A DNA stretch of 55,598 nt from Bacteroidota bacterium (lineage in GTDB: Bacteria; Bacteroidota; Bacteroidia; UKL13-3): assembly GCA_947460345.1 (NCBI GenBank), contig CANHGM010000021.1, positions 1 to 55,598 on the forward strand, in the 5' to 3' direction. Below are positions 44,033-53,205 of this stretch, piece after piece. Made by a program: the position numbers and the translations under genes. The notes beneath the pieces were generated by a model that was not told where the DNA came from, made no database searches, and was given only the letters and a program-made list of their open reading frames with translations. Position 1 is the first letter of the stretch, and each line of letters begins with the position of its first letter.

Positions 44033-44724
44033 TGTATGCCGTTCAGATCTCTACAGGATTGTTTATGGGACTTGCAGCTAGTTTGCATTGCATGGGTATG
44101 TGTGGTCCCTTAAATATACTAATCAATGGCAATCAAAACATAAACAGTCAATATATAATTTTTACCAGTATATATCACATAGGTAGAATTTTAATGTATA
44201 TACTAATTGGGTTATTATTTGGTTTTTTTTCTTCATTTCTGAACCTACAATATATACAAAACTTTGCCTCTTTTTTAGCCGCTTTTGTGATACTTATTTA
44301 CTTAACTACTAGTATGAGTAAAAAAATGGAGCATTGGGTATCACAAACTTTTATATATAGCAAAGTACAACAACTTTTAAGCACTTTTATCACACAAAAT
44401 ACATATAAAGGCAAACTGTTTAGTGGAATGTTAAATGGATTATTGCCATGCGGATTGGTATATTTAGCGGCTACTACAGCGGCATTATCTTCAACTGTAA
44501 TCCAAGGCGTTACCTTTATGTTTTCTTTTGGATTAGGAACTTTACCTGCATTGGTTATTTTACCTATGTTTGTTGGTAGCTTACAGCTCAAAAAATATAG
44601 TTATTTTAAGTATGTGTCATCGGCTCTATTAATCATAGTATGTATCATTTTTGTCATAAGAGGACTAAATCTTTCTGGTATAGTCATGCAGTGGTTTGGC
44701 AGTGAGAAAGCCGTTTGCCACTAA
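44032..44724 (+). CDS. TauE/SafE-like membrane protein of the cbb3 locus
   Basis: 230 residues with about six membrane helices and the signature GLAASLHCMGMCGPLNILI, plus GLLPCGLVYLA in the second half; both cysteine motifs are conserved in this branch of TauE/SafE proteins (also annotated as UreH-like or cytochrome biogenesis proteins) that ends cbb3 operons in Bacteroidota. The paired H-C-x-G-M-C-G-P and L-P-C-G motifs suggest copper handling or thiol chemistry in the membrane; direct evidence is lacking. Last gene of the operon. Confidence 0.85.
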   Translation: MYAVQISTGLFMGLAASLHCMGMCGPLNILINGNQNINSQYIIFTSIYHIGRILMYILIGLLFGFFSSFLNLQYIQNFASFLAAFVILIYLTTSMSKKMEHWVSQTFIYSKVQQLLSTFITQNTYKGKLFSGMLNGLLPCGLVYLAATTAALSSTVIQGVTFMFSFGLGTLPALVILPMFVGSLQLKKYSYFKYVSSALLIIVCIIFVIRGLNLSGIVMQWFGSEKAVCH

Positions 44725-44757
44725 TTGTTTCATTTCAAAACAATACCATTATTTTTT
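44724..44757 (+). terminator. Weak terminator after the cbb3 operon
   Basis: ATTGTTT (44724-44730) pairs with AAACAAT (44738-44744) around a seven-base loop; TTATTTTTTG follows after four bases. The stem is AT-rich, so strength is doubtful. Confidence 0.4.
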
Positions 44758-44794
44758 GATGTTTTAATTTAAAAAACAATTATTTAATATTTAT

Positions 44795-44811
44795 GGTATT
44801 GAATACCTTTG
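44795..44811 (+). promoter_or_regulatory. Promoter of the dihydroorotase-like gene with overlapping palindrome
   Basis: TACCTTTG (44804-44811) matches TAnnTTTG and ends nine bases before the ATG at 44820, giving little or no leader. A perfect 13-base palindrome, GGTATTGAATACC (44795-44807), overlaps its upstream half and could be an operator. Confidence 0.5.
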
Positions 44812-44819
44812 TCATTTAA

Positions 44820-46073
44820 ATGAGCAACCCTAAAATTCTTTTAAAGAAGGTATTAATAATTGAACCTAATTCTGAATATCATAGAGAGATAACTGATATT
44901 TTGATTGAGGATGGAATTATAACCGAGATTGGTGAAATTGAGTCAAACGATTTGTTTGAGACTATTGATGCAGAGGGAAGTATGATAAGCATGGGATGGA
45001 TGGATATGCGGGTAAACTTTTGCGACCCCGGTGATGAGCATAAAGAAACTTTAGCTAGTGGTACGGCTGCTGCTAAAGCTGGAGGTTTTACTGCAGTTGC
45101 TGTGATGCCAAATACAGAACCAGTAACTGACCATAAAAGTCAAATCGAATATATACAAAACAGAGGTGAAGGTAGCGGAGTGAAATTATGGGTAATAGGA
45201 ACTTTAAGTTTAGGAGCTGAAGGTCAAGAATTATCAGAAATGTATGACATGCATTTGGCAGGTGCTAAAGCTTTTTCTGATGTTGGAAAGCCAATTTCTA
45301 AAAGTGGATTGTTAGTTAGAGCCCTTCAATATATACAACCATTTAATTCAAGAATTTTGGTCCATTGTGAAGATAAAAGTATTTCAGCCGGTGGACGCAT
45401 GCACGAAGGAAATATGAGTGTTAGTTTGGGGTTAAAAGGAATACCACCTTTGGCTGAAAGCATTGCTATAGCAAGAGATATTGAAATATTAAGATATACA
45501 GGAGGTAAATTACATATATCTAGAGTAACTACTTTGCAAGGTGTTGAATTGATAAAAAAAGCCAAACAAGAAGGTTTAGATATAACTGCAGATGTAACCA
45601 TTCATCACTTAATACAGTCAGATGAAAGCTTGCATGATTTTGATACAAATTTCAAGCTATCTCCACCACTAAGAAGCGATGAGCATATAAATGCTTTAAT
45701 AGATGCCGTAAACAATGGTGTTATAGACTGTATCGTATCAGACCACACTCCTGAAAATATTGAAAATAAAGAAGTAGAGTTTGAATATGCATCACCAGGT
45801 GTTATAGGTATCCAAATATTATATTCGTTATACCAAACATATTTATCTGATAAAATTACCCTCGAACAATTTATCACCTGCATTACAGTAAATCCAAGAA
45901 AAACAATGGGTATAGATATTCCGAAAATAGCTTTAGAAGAAAAAGCTGAACTCACTTTATTTAACCCCAATATTGCCTATATATTTGATTCAAAATCCAA
46001 CAAATCACTTTCAAACAATTCGCCATATATAGGAAAACAATTGACAGGAAAAGCTATTAAAACTTTTTTTTAA
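44820..46073 (+). CDS. Dihydroorotase-like protein without metal ligands
   Basis: 417 residues, amidohydrolase fold of the PyrC class I type: KAGGFTAVAVMPNTEPVTDH, ILVHCED and VSDHTPEN are typical. But the metal site is broken: the usual D-x-H-x-H reads Asp62-Met-Arg64-Val-Asn66, and the ligand His in the H-x-x-H strand is Arg235 (LHISRVTT). His182 and Asp308 remain. It is therefore probably inactive, like the PyrC' partners that support aspartate transcarbamoylase in some bacteria. Bacteroidota often carry such a copy besides an active one; pyrB is not nearby. It is followed by recG after 33 bases. Confidence 0.8.
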   Translation: MSNPKILLKKVLIIEPNSEYHREITDILIEDGIITEIGEIESNDLFETIDAEGSMISMGWMDMRVNFCDPGDEHKETLASGTAAAKAGGFTAVAVMPNTEPVTDHKSQIEYIQNRGEGSGVKLWVIGTLSLGAEGQELSEMYDMHLAGAKAFSDVGKPISKSGLLVRALQYIQPFNSRILVHCEDKSISAGGRMHEGNMSVSLGLKGIPPLAESIAIARDIEILRYTGGKLHISRVTTLQGVELIKKAKQEGLDITADVTIHHLIQSDESLHDFDTNFKLSPPLRSDEHINALIDAVNNGVIDCIVSDHTPENIENKEVEFEYASPGVIGIQILYSLYQTYLSDKITLEQFITCITVNPRKTMGIDIPKIALEEKAELTLFNPNIAYIFDSKSNKSLSNNSPYIGKQLTGKAIKTFF

Positions 46074-46106
46074 AATTAGGTTGAGACTTTATTATGAATA
46101 AATCTT

Positions 46107-48212
46107 TTGAGCAATAAAATTCCTTTTCTTGAAAGAAACATAGAGTATTTAAAAGGTGTAGGACCCAACCGTGCCGAGCTTTTACGTGCCGAGTTAAATA
46201 TATATACCTTTGGAGATTTGCTTTTTCATTTCCCTTTTAGATATATAGACCGTTCAAAAATATATGCTATAAAAGACCTAGATGAAAGCCTCCCATTTAT
46301 ACAAGTGAAAGGAAGAATTTCAGATATAAGAAAAGAAGGATTAGGAAAAGCACAAAGACTTACAGCCTCTTTATCAGATGGTAGCGGCAGAATAGATTTG
46401 GTTTGGTTTCAAGGTGTAAAATGGCTTGAAGACAGTTTAAAAGCTGGTACTGAATATATAGCGTTTGGAAAACCTTCGGTATTTAGAAATGTAATTAATA
46501 TAACCCATCCTGAATTAAGCAAAATTGAACAAGAAGAAAAAGAAGTAGGTATTATACCCGTATATAGTGTTACAGAAAAACTTAGAGCTAGAGGTCTTGA
46601 TTCTAAAGGTATTTCAAAATTAGTAAAAACATTACTCGAAAACCCTGATTTTGAAATTAAAGAAAATTTACCTACCTCGGTTATACTTAGACAAAGTTTG
46701 CTTTTTAGAGATATAGCTTTTAAAAATATACATTTCCCTGAGCAGTGGCAAAAAGGTGAAGAAGCTCGTCACAGACTAAAATTTGAAGAGATGTTTTTTA
46801 TGCAAGTAAAAATTATCAAATTCAAACTCAGACAAAAAAGTCAAAAAACACAAATCAAATTTGATAAGATTGGTGAGTTGTTTAATGAATATTATCACAA
46901 CAAATTACCGTTTGAGCTGACCAATGCTCAGAAAAAAGTAATCAAAGAAATTTGGGCCGATTTAAAAACAGGCCATCAAATGAATAGATTGTTGCAAGGT
47001 GATGTGGGCAGTGGTAAAACTGTTGTAGCACTTATATCTATGCTTATAGCAAACGACAATGGTTATCAAGCTTGTTTAATGGCTCCTACTGAAATACTAG
47101 CAACCCAACATTTCGATTCTATCACTAAAGCACTAGATGGAATGAATGTGAACGTAGGTTTGTTGATGGGCTCAACCAAAACTGCTGCTAGAAAAGAACT
47201 AGCTGAACTTTTAGAAAATGGTGAGCTACATATACTCATAGGCACACATGCCCTCATAGAAGACCATGTAAAATTCAAAAATCTTGGTCTTTCTGTGATA
47301 GACGAGCAACACAGATTTGGAGTAGCCCAACGGTATAAGCTCTGGCAAAAAAATACAGAACCTCCTCATGTGTTAGTGATGACCGCTACCCCTATTCCAC
47401 GTACACTTGCCATGACCGTATATGGAGATTTAGAAATATCAGCTATAGATGAATTGCCTGTAGGTAGAAAGCCCATTAGAACTGTGCATAGATATGAAAG
47501 AGGCTTAAACGAAATATATGTGTTTATGAAAGAACAAATACGTTTAGGTCGTCAAATATATATAGTATATCCATTAATTGAAGAGTCAGAAAAACTAGAT
47601 TTACAAAGCTTGCAAGAAGGTTTTGAAATTATCAAACATCATTTCCCTGAACCTGAGTTTACTGTTGGCATGCTGCATGGAAAAATGAAATCAAAAGAAA
47701 AAGAAATTGTGATGAAAGGTTTTATTGCAGGCACTACACATGTATTGGTGTCTACTACAGTGATAGAAGTTGGGGTAAACGTACCTAATGCCAGTGTAAT
47801 GGCTATAATGAATGCTGAAAGGTTTGGTCTTGCTCAACTTCACCAACTGAGAGGAAGAGTGGGCAGAGGTGCCGACCAAAGTTTTTGTGTATTGATAACC
47901 AGTGACAAACTGGGCCAGGATGGACGTAAAAGAATTGATACCATGGTACAAACTACTGATGGATTTAAGATAGCTGAAGTAGATATGGAACTGAGAGGCC
48001 CTGGAGATATAGATGGTACAAGACAAAGTGGATTGATGAACTTAAAATTAATCAATATAGCCACTGACGGAAAAATTATAGAGCAATCAAGAATTGAAGC
48101 CGAAAGGGTGTTGGCTGACGATCCTTTTATTAAAAGACCTGAACATCAAGCCATGCATATATATTTTGAAGAATATGGCAGAAAAAATAATGACTGGAGT
48201 AGGGTCAGTTAA
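46107..48212 (+). CDS. recG: ATP-dependent DNA helicase RecG
   Basis: 701 residues. RecG remodels stalled replication forks and Holliday junctions. N-terminal wedge/OB domain (IEYLKGVGPNRAELLRAEL, FPFRYIDRSKIY, DGSGRIDLVWFQG), then helicase motifs: NRLLQGDVGSGKTVVA (Walker A), MAPTEILATQH, DEQHRFGVAQR (DEQH box), VMTATPIPRTLAMT, STTVIEVGVNVPNA and QLRGRVGRGADQSFC; the C-terminal MELRGPGDIDGTRQSG is the RecG TRG region. The start is TTG at 46107; the nearby ATG at 46094 is out of frame and stops after seven codons. Confidence 0.96.
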   Translation: MSNKIPFLERNIEYLKGVGPNRAELLRAELNIYTFGDLLFHFPFRYIDRSKIYAIKDLDESLPFIQVKGRISDIRKEGLGKAQRLTASLSDGSGRIDLVWFQGVKWLEDSLKAGTEYIAFGKPSVFRNVINITHPELSKIEQEEKEVGIIPVYSVTEKLRARGLDSKGISKLVKTLLENPDFEIKENLPTSVILRQSLLFRDIAFKNIHFPEQWQKGEEARHRLKFEEMFFMQVKIIKFKLRQKSQKTQIKFDKIGELFNEYYHNKLPFELTNAQKKVIKEIWADLKTGHQMNRLLQGDVGSGKTVVALISMLIANDNGYQACLMAPTEILATQHFDSITKALDGMNVNVGLLMGSTKTAARKELAELLENGELHILIGTHALIEDHVKFKNLGLSVIDEQHRFGVAQRYKLWQKNTEPPHVLVMTATPIPRTLAMTVYGDLEISAIDELPVGRKPIRTVHRYERGLNEIYVFMKEQIRLGRQIYIVYPLIEESEKLDLQSLQEGFEIIKHHFPEPEFTVGMLHGKMKSKEKEIVMKGFIAGTTHVLVSTTVIEVGVNVPNASVMAIMNAERFGLAQLHQLRGRVGRGADQSFCVLITSDKLGQDGRKRIDTMVQTTDGFKIAEVDMELRGPGDIDGTRQSGLMNLKLINIATDGKIIEQSRIEAERVLADDPFIKRPEHQAMHIYFEEYGRKNNDWSRVS

Positions 48213-48218
48213 AATATA

Positions 48219-49910
48219 TTACCTTTTACTCCAAGCAACAAAATTCTTATTATTCAAATCAAGTTGCTTCACCTTCACATCTAAATAGTAAATAGGCTCA
48301 CCTGTTTTTATCAAAAAATCAACAACTTCTGTTTGAATAGTGCCTTTAATCTTCAATTCATTAATAGAATGATCCCATATATATTCACTAGCCAAGGTGT
48401 CATTTATATGAGTGATGATAAGGTCTTCATCAATTCCTGCTATATCTGCTGGTGAGCTTGGCCATACTTGATTTACAACCAAATTGGTCTCTTTATTCGT
48501 ATATACAAAGCCACAAGAATTTTTAATTAAATCAGTTGCTTGTTCTTCTAATTCTAATCCTATATAGGCTAACATCTCAGGTAAATATTTTTCTATATAA
48601 CCCCTACCATGAATAACATTGTCAAAATACCAGTCTAATTTTCTACCGCAAATTTTCTCCGCTATATTCCTATAGGTTTGCTCTGAATATCCTTTTTGTT
48701 TAAGCCAAGTATACTCATACATTTCTTTCATCACATCGTCTAAAGACCTTGTGTTGTCAGTACATTTCATGATATATATATCCAATATAAATGCAGCTAA
48801 AAGTCCTTCTGTATATATATTCACTTTTCTACCTGGAGCTCCTGGTGTATATCCATCAAGCCATGTATCATAACTCGACTCAGCTACTGAGTATTGGTAT
48901 CTACCTTCGTTATCAAAATGTTTTTGTAAATGCTTGTTAAACGTTGGCATCCAATCAGCAAACGTAAAGACATCACTTCTTAACAAGGCTATATCGCCAT
49001 AGTAAGTAGTTACACCTTCATATATCCAACCTAGTGTAGAATAGTTTTCTTTGGTATAATCATATGGCCACATCTCTTCAGGGCGAATACGTTTTACATT
49101 CCACAAATGAAAAAACTCATGACTGCTGATGCCTAAAAACTCATTGTAAAACTCAGTCCTGTCAAAGTTTTTGTCAGGCCCCATAGCTATTACGGTATTA
49201 TTCATATGCTCTACACCGTGATGAAATTTCACGGGCATCATTTGAAACAAATAATGGTAATGCTTAGATGGCAAGTCGCCAAAAATGTTCATCTGATATC
49301 GACTATACTTTTCGAAATCGCTTAAAAGCTTTTCCTCGTTATATTCAAAATTACCTTGAAACCATAAATCTACCAAAGAGTTTCCTATCTCAAAACTGCT
49401 TTTCTTTAATGTAGCTGAAGCTATAAAAGGAGAATCAGCCAACGAGTGAAAATCTTTGGCTCTGTATATGTTTTTTTCGTAAAAAGGCAAGCTAATGGCC
49501 ACTTGATATCCATCAGGTACTTTCACATGTAACTCACATGTATCCGTTTCTCTACCTGCTATATATACCATACAATTGCAGGGGTTTATATACAGTTGAG
49601 CATGGTTAAAAAAACTGGCTCCAGCATCCAATGCATGGGCATAATAATTATAAGTAATTCTAATAAATTCAGCTCCTATGGTATATATATGCCAAACTGA
49701 TTTAGATACTTTTTTAAACGTAAGGGCATTGCCCGCCTCATCTTGTACTTCAAAGTTTTTTATATTCTTTGCATAATTTTGCAACTCGTATCTGCCGGGT
49801 CTCCACACGGGCAAACATATTTCTGTAATCTTATCTGTTACTCTAGCTTCAAACATTATTTTTACATAATGTCTTTGCGGGTTCTCATGAAAAACAGTAT
49901 ATCTGTTCAT
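48219..49910 (-). CDS. M61-family metallopeptidase with PDZ domain
   Basis: 563 residues, glycyl-aminopeptidase type. N-terminal beta domain, then the gluzincin site HEFFH (His264-Glu265 to His268) in SSHEFFHLWNVKRIRP and GWIYEGVTTYYGDI with the third ligand Glu. A PDZ domain near 460-540 contains VNQVWPSSPADIAGIDEDL. No classic signal peptide is seen at the start MNRYTVFHENPQRHYVKIMF, unlike many M61 proteins, so it may be cytoplasmic. It follows the TonB receptor gene by 26 bases and converges with recG. Confidence 0.9.
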   Translation of the reverse strand: MNRYTVFHENPQRHYVKIMFEARVTDKITEICLPVWRPGRYELQNYAKNIKNFEVQDEAGNALTFKKVSKSVWHIYTIGAEFIRITYNYYAHALDAGASFFNHAQLYINPCNCMVYIAGRETDTCELHVKVPDGYQVAISLPFYEKNIYRAKDFHSLADSPFIASATLKKSSFEIGNSLVDLWFQGNFEYNEEKLLSDFEKYSRYQMNIFGDLPSKHYHYLFQMMPVKFHHGVEHMNNTVIAMGPDKNFDRTEFYNEFLGISSHEFFHLWNVKRIRPEEMWPYDYTKENYSTLGWIYEGVTTYYGDIALLRSDVFTFADWMPTFNKHLQKHFDNEGRYQYSVAESSYDTWLDGYTPGAPGRKVNIYTEGLLAAFILDIYIMKCTDNTRSLDDVMKEMYEYTWLKQKGYSEQTYRNIAEKICGRKLDWYFDNVIHGRGYIEKYLPEMLAYIGLELEEQATDLIKNSCGFVYTNKETNLVVNQVWPSSPADIAGIDEDLIITHINDTLASEYIWDHSINELKIKGTIQTEVVDFLIKTGEPIYYLDVKVKQLDLNNKNFVAWSKR

Positions 49911-49936
49911 ATAAAATTATATATATATAATACCTT

Positions 49937-52795
49937 TTAAAACTTAAAATTCATACCCATTAAAAAATGTCTTTGCTCTAAGAAACGGGCTGGATCGGTG
50001 GGTGGCAATAAGCTACTGCGTGGGTCACGTGGGTCTATATATCTTGGGTCTTGCCATTCAGTTGGTACATTTTGCCCAGCTTTATATGCTGTGCCTGTCA
50101 CCGGATTGATAATAGCAGCATTTTTTCCGTTGAATATATTGGTCAACTCAAAGGTCCAAGCTAGTTGGTATTTTTTCTTGATGGTCCACCATTTTCTGAT
50201 GCTCAAATCGGCCATAAACCATGAAGTACCTATACGTGCATTTCTACTAGCCGGGTTAGGATCTATCACATATATAGGACGGCCAGTAGCTGGGTCATCG
50301 CCTGTATATATATATGGGGTATACCTTCTGCCCGAACGCCAAGTAGTTTCTAAATATATAGCAAAATGGTTTAGTTTGTTGTGAAACAATCCTTTCTTGT
50401 CGTCTTTTTTGAAGGTTGTATTTAACTTCATATCAAAAGGTCTATCCCATGGTAAATAAAACTCTCTTGTATCTTCTCTAGCCCCTGTAGCCAATAGTTC
50501 TTTTAAAGCCTCACTGGCCGAAGCACTTTGTCCACGAGCATTCATATAACTTAAAGCCAATTGACCAATAAACCACGTTTTATATCTTTTGATATATGAA
50601 AGTTCAACACCTCTGATTCTGGCATAATCGCTATTGATGCGAATAGTTCTGTTCACCAATCTTCCATTGATGTCTTTTACAGGAATAGAAACTGAAGTTA
50701 TAAAATCGTACTTGTCTTTGTTATAAGCTGAAAAAACCAAGGCATCATTACTGGTTAATTGCGAACGCCATCCAATTTCATAACTAATATCTACTTCTGG
50801 GTTTAAGTTGGGGTTGCCTAATTTAGACAAAGTAGACCTATCAGTATACTCAGGATTTAAACCTGCATATATATAACTTGGGTGCGGTAAAATGGTGGTA
50901 TGACCATAGTTAAAATATAACATTTGGTTTTCTTTGATAGGGAAACTAGCTGATATACGTGGCAGCAATCTAAACTTATATCTTCTACCTAACATTTTAA
51001 CCGTTGAGTTTTTATAGTCTTCTCTAATCTCGTCTCTGATAGGCGATACTGGATTGTCTATGGCATCATCTACAAACTTACCCGGTGCCCAATACTCAAA
51101 CCTAAGACCTAAGTCGGCTACAAGCCCCTTATATTTAATTTTATCAGTCACAAACAAAGCACCTCTTTGTACATTTACTTTCCATATATCGCAAGCATCT
51201 CCAAGTCTGAAACTTTGTGTGGTGGTGCCATTAGGCAAAGTAATAGGAGCACCAATCCATGGACGGTTTATATCTATCCACAACATTTCTTGAAACTTCA
51301 TTTCGGTACCAAAATTTAGTTTGTTTCCACCTTTGCCTATAAAGTAAGTTCCGTTCCATCTAATGCCATACTCTTCTACATAATGTGAATGCCAAAGGGT
51401 AGCTCTTCCGCCATTGTTATATAAACCATTAGCCGGATTCACAAAGTTCAAGCTATCATTGTTACTAAAATAACTAGCCGGAAAAGTAATAATATTATCA
51501 GGATCAAATTGACCATCCACCGTTTTTGGTCTCCAATCTAATCCATTGGCATCGCCTCTTAACCTCACAAACATGCGAGAAAGTGTGGCTTTATAAAAAA
51601 ACTTTTTAGAGATAACATGTTGCAAATTTACAATGGCTAAATAGCTGTCATGGGTGAAGGTATTAGCCAAATCCATTTGTTTTGAAAACTGATATTGATA
51701 ACCCGGATTAAAACCCACATCATTACCTGTAACCCTGAGCATATTCAAATCTTGGTTGATAGTAAGCGAACGTAAATAAGTAAAACTCAACTTTAATTTT
51801 TGACTAAAATCATAATTTAATTTGATATTGGCTGACCAACGGTTGTCTTCATATGGGCTCCAATTTTTGTTAGGATACCATGATGACAGCAACTGATTGG
51901 CAGGGTTTCTAGTATATTCATCAGAAAAACTTCCACGTAATGCAGCGAAGTATTTAAACTTATTTTTTAATTTCTTTTTTAATAAAGGACCACCTACGTT
52001 CACCTCAAGCAATTGCTGATTAAAAACAGAATTCCAATTTTTATAGGTACCAAAATTATCTCTTTTATAATTGATAAAAAATTCGGTTTTGTTGCCACCG
52101 CTTTTTGTTTTAGCACTCACCACACCTGCAGTAGCATCGCCTATTTCAGCACCAATACCACCAGTGGTTATTTCTATATCTTGCATAGAGTTAGAACCTA
52201 AATCTAAACCAAATCCTGTGCCACCAAGAGGATCAGTTGCATTTACCCCATCTATATAAAAACCTGTTTCGTATGAGCGTCCACCTCTAATGTTGATACC
52301 ACTTGGAGAGTTCATTACCCCAGGTTGGGTATTGATAATTTTTTGAACTTGCCTAGTTGGGCCTAGTTCTATTTGTTCTTGACCAATGGTATTACTGGTT
52401 TGGGTTTTGTCAACATCTACCAATTGTCTTTTACCTACTACCCTAATATCTTGATCTATGGTAACAGCTGATTGTTCGAGGGCTACGCTTAATTCTTTGC
52501 GTTGATTCGCTATAATTTTGATATCAGTATATATAACTTTTTCGTAACCAAGTATACTTATTTCTATGGTATAGTCTCCAAGTTTTATGCTTTTAATTTC
52601 GAATTTACCTTGCTCATTGGTGCGGTCTCCTTTGCTGGTACCTTTTACATATACATTTACATTGGCAATAGGTTTTTTTGTTTGTGAATCGGTGATGGTT
52701 CCAAACAGCACGCCTAGCTTATCTGCAGGTGTCTGAGCTTGGGTTGCTGCAGCCAAAAATAATATATAAAAATAAAGTATTAACTTTTTACGCAT
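49937..52795 (-). CDS. TonB-dependent receptor with carboxypeptidase-like regulatory domain
   Basis: 952 residues: signal peptide ending LAAATQAQ; a CarboxypepD_reg-like domain (GVLFGTITDSQTKKPIANVN, NEQGKFEIKSI) to about residue 115; plug with INTQPGVMNSPSGINIRGGR, TGFYIDGVNATDPLGG and ATAGVVSAKTKSGG; then a large beta barrel ending HFLMGMNFKF with terminal Phe. The plug motif and length place it in the OmpA-linked, oligopeptide- or sugar-type TonB receptors rather than the siderophore type; substrate unknown. No SusD-like gene is adjacent. Transcribed with the M61 peptidase, so peptide uptake is a possible theme. Confidence 0.92.
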   Translation of the reverse strand: MRKKLILYFYILFLAAATQAQTPADKLGVLFGTITDSQTKKPIANVNVYVKGTSKGDRTNEQGKFEIKSIKLGDYTIEISILGYEKVIYTDIKIIANQRKELSVALEQSAVTIDQDIRVVGKRQLVDVDKTQTSNTIGQEQIELGPTRQVQKIINTQPGVMNSPSGINIRGGRSYETGFYIDGVNATDPLGGTGFGLDLGSNSMQDIEITTGGIGAEIGDATAGVVSAKTKSGGNKTEFFINYKRDNFGTYKNWNSVFNQQLLEVNVGGPLLKKKLKNKFKYFAALRGSFSDEYTRNPANQLLSSWYPNKNWSPYEDNRWSANIKLNYDFSQKLKLSFTYLRSLTINQDLNMLRVTGNDVGFNPGYQYQFSKQMDLANTFTHDSYLAIVNLQHVISKKFFYKATLSRMFVRLRGDANGLDWRPKTVDGQFDPDNIITFPASYFSNNDSLNFVNPANGLYNNGGRATLWHSHYVEEYGIRWNGTYFIGKGGNKLNFGTEMKFQEMLWIDINRPWIGAPITLPNGTTTQSFRLGDACDIWKVNVQRGALFVTDKIKYKGLVADLGLRFEYWAPGKFVDDAIDNPVSPIRDEIREDYKNSTVKMLGRRYKFRLLPRISASFPIKENQMLYFNYGHTTILPHPSYIYAGLNPEYTDRSTLSKLGNPNLNPEVDISYEIGWRSQLTSNDALVFSAYNKDKYDFITSVSIPVKDINGRLVNRTIRINSDYARIRGVELSYIKRYKTWFIGQLALSYMNARGQSASASEALKELLATGAREDTREFYLPWDRPFDMKLNTTFKKDDKKGLFHNKLNHFAIYLETTWRSGRRYTPYIYTGDDPATGRPIYVIDPNPASRNARIGTSWFMADLSIRKWWTIKKKYQLAWTFELTNIFNGKNAAIINPVTGTAYKAGQNVPTEWQDPRYIDPRDPRSSLLPPTDPARFLEQRHFLMGMNFKF

Positions 52796-52802
52796 AAGTT
52801 CG

Positions 52803-52810
52803 CGAATATA
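52803..52810 (-). promoter_or_regulatory. -7-like element of the large TonB receptor gene
   Basis: TATATTCG on the minus strand, ending eight bases before the ATG at 52795; identical to the elements before dsbD and the Fic-like gene. Confidence 0.45.
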
Positions 52811-52924
52811 TGTTATAATTTTGGGTTATTAAAGCCTAAAACTACACATCAAAGAGAATTAACTTTAAGTTCATATATATTGTTTCTTTCTTACTTTTTC
52901 GGGAAAAATAATTCCCTAAAATGC

Positions 52925-53203
52925 CTATTTATTTATATATACTACATATACAAAAAAAGCAATCTGAGCTACCAATATCAAAGGAACTCCCAACGAAAAC
53001 TTAAGCTTATTTGTTTTGTGTACACTATACATATACATACCTAAAAGCACGCCCACACTACCACATAACACACTTAACCCTATCAATTTTTTTTCTGCAA
53101 TTCTTGACTTGTTTGTCTTGGCTGCATATTTATCATAACGCATCACCAAAAATGTCAAAAAATTATATATAATTAAGGCTATATATATATAGTAATTCTC
53201 CAA
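52925..53203 (-). CDS. DUF1294 small membrane protein
   Basis: 92 residues with three hydrophobic helices. The family core is present: YNFLTFLVMRYDKYAAKTNKS, then RIAEKKLIGLSVLCGSVGVL, LLGMYMYSVHKTNKLKFSLGVP, with the D-K-x-x-A and H-K-T motifs. Role unknown. The start is TTG, two bases behind the stop of the methyltransferase gene upstream, so it is a coupled second gene; no ATG is present at the N-terminal end. Confidence 0.85.
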   Translation of the reverse strand: MENYYIYIALIIYNFLTFLVMRYDKYAAKTNKSRIAEKKLIGLSVLCGSVGVLLGMYMYSVHKTNKLKFSLGVPLILVAQIAFFVYVVYINK

Positions 53204-53205
53204 GA

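Noticed and set aside
46094-46117. ATG at 46094 as the recG start
   Set aside because: It is out of frame with RecG and meets a stop after seven codons; TTG at 46107 keeps the conserved N-terminus.
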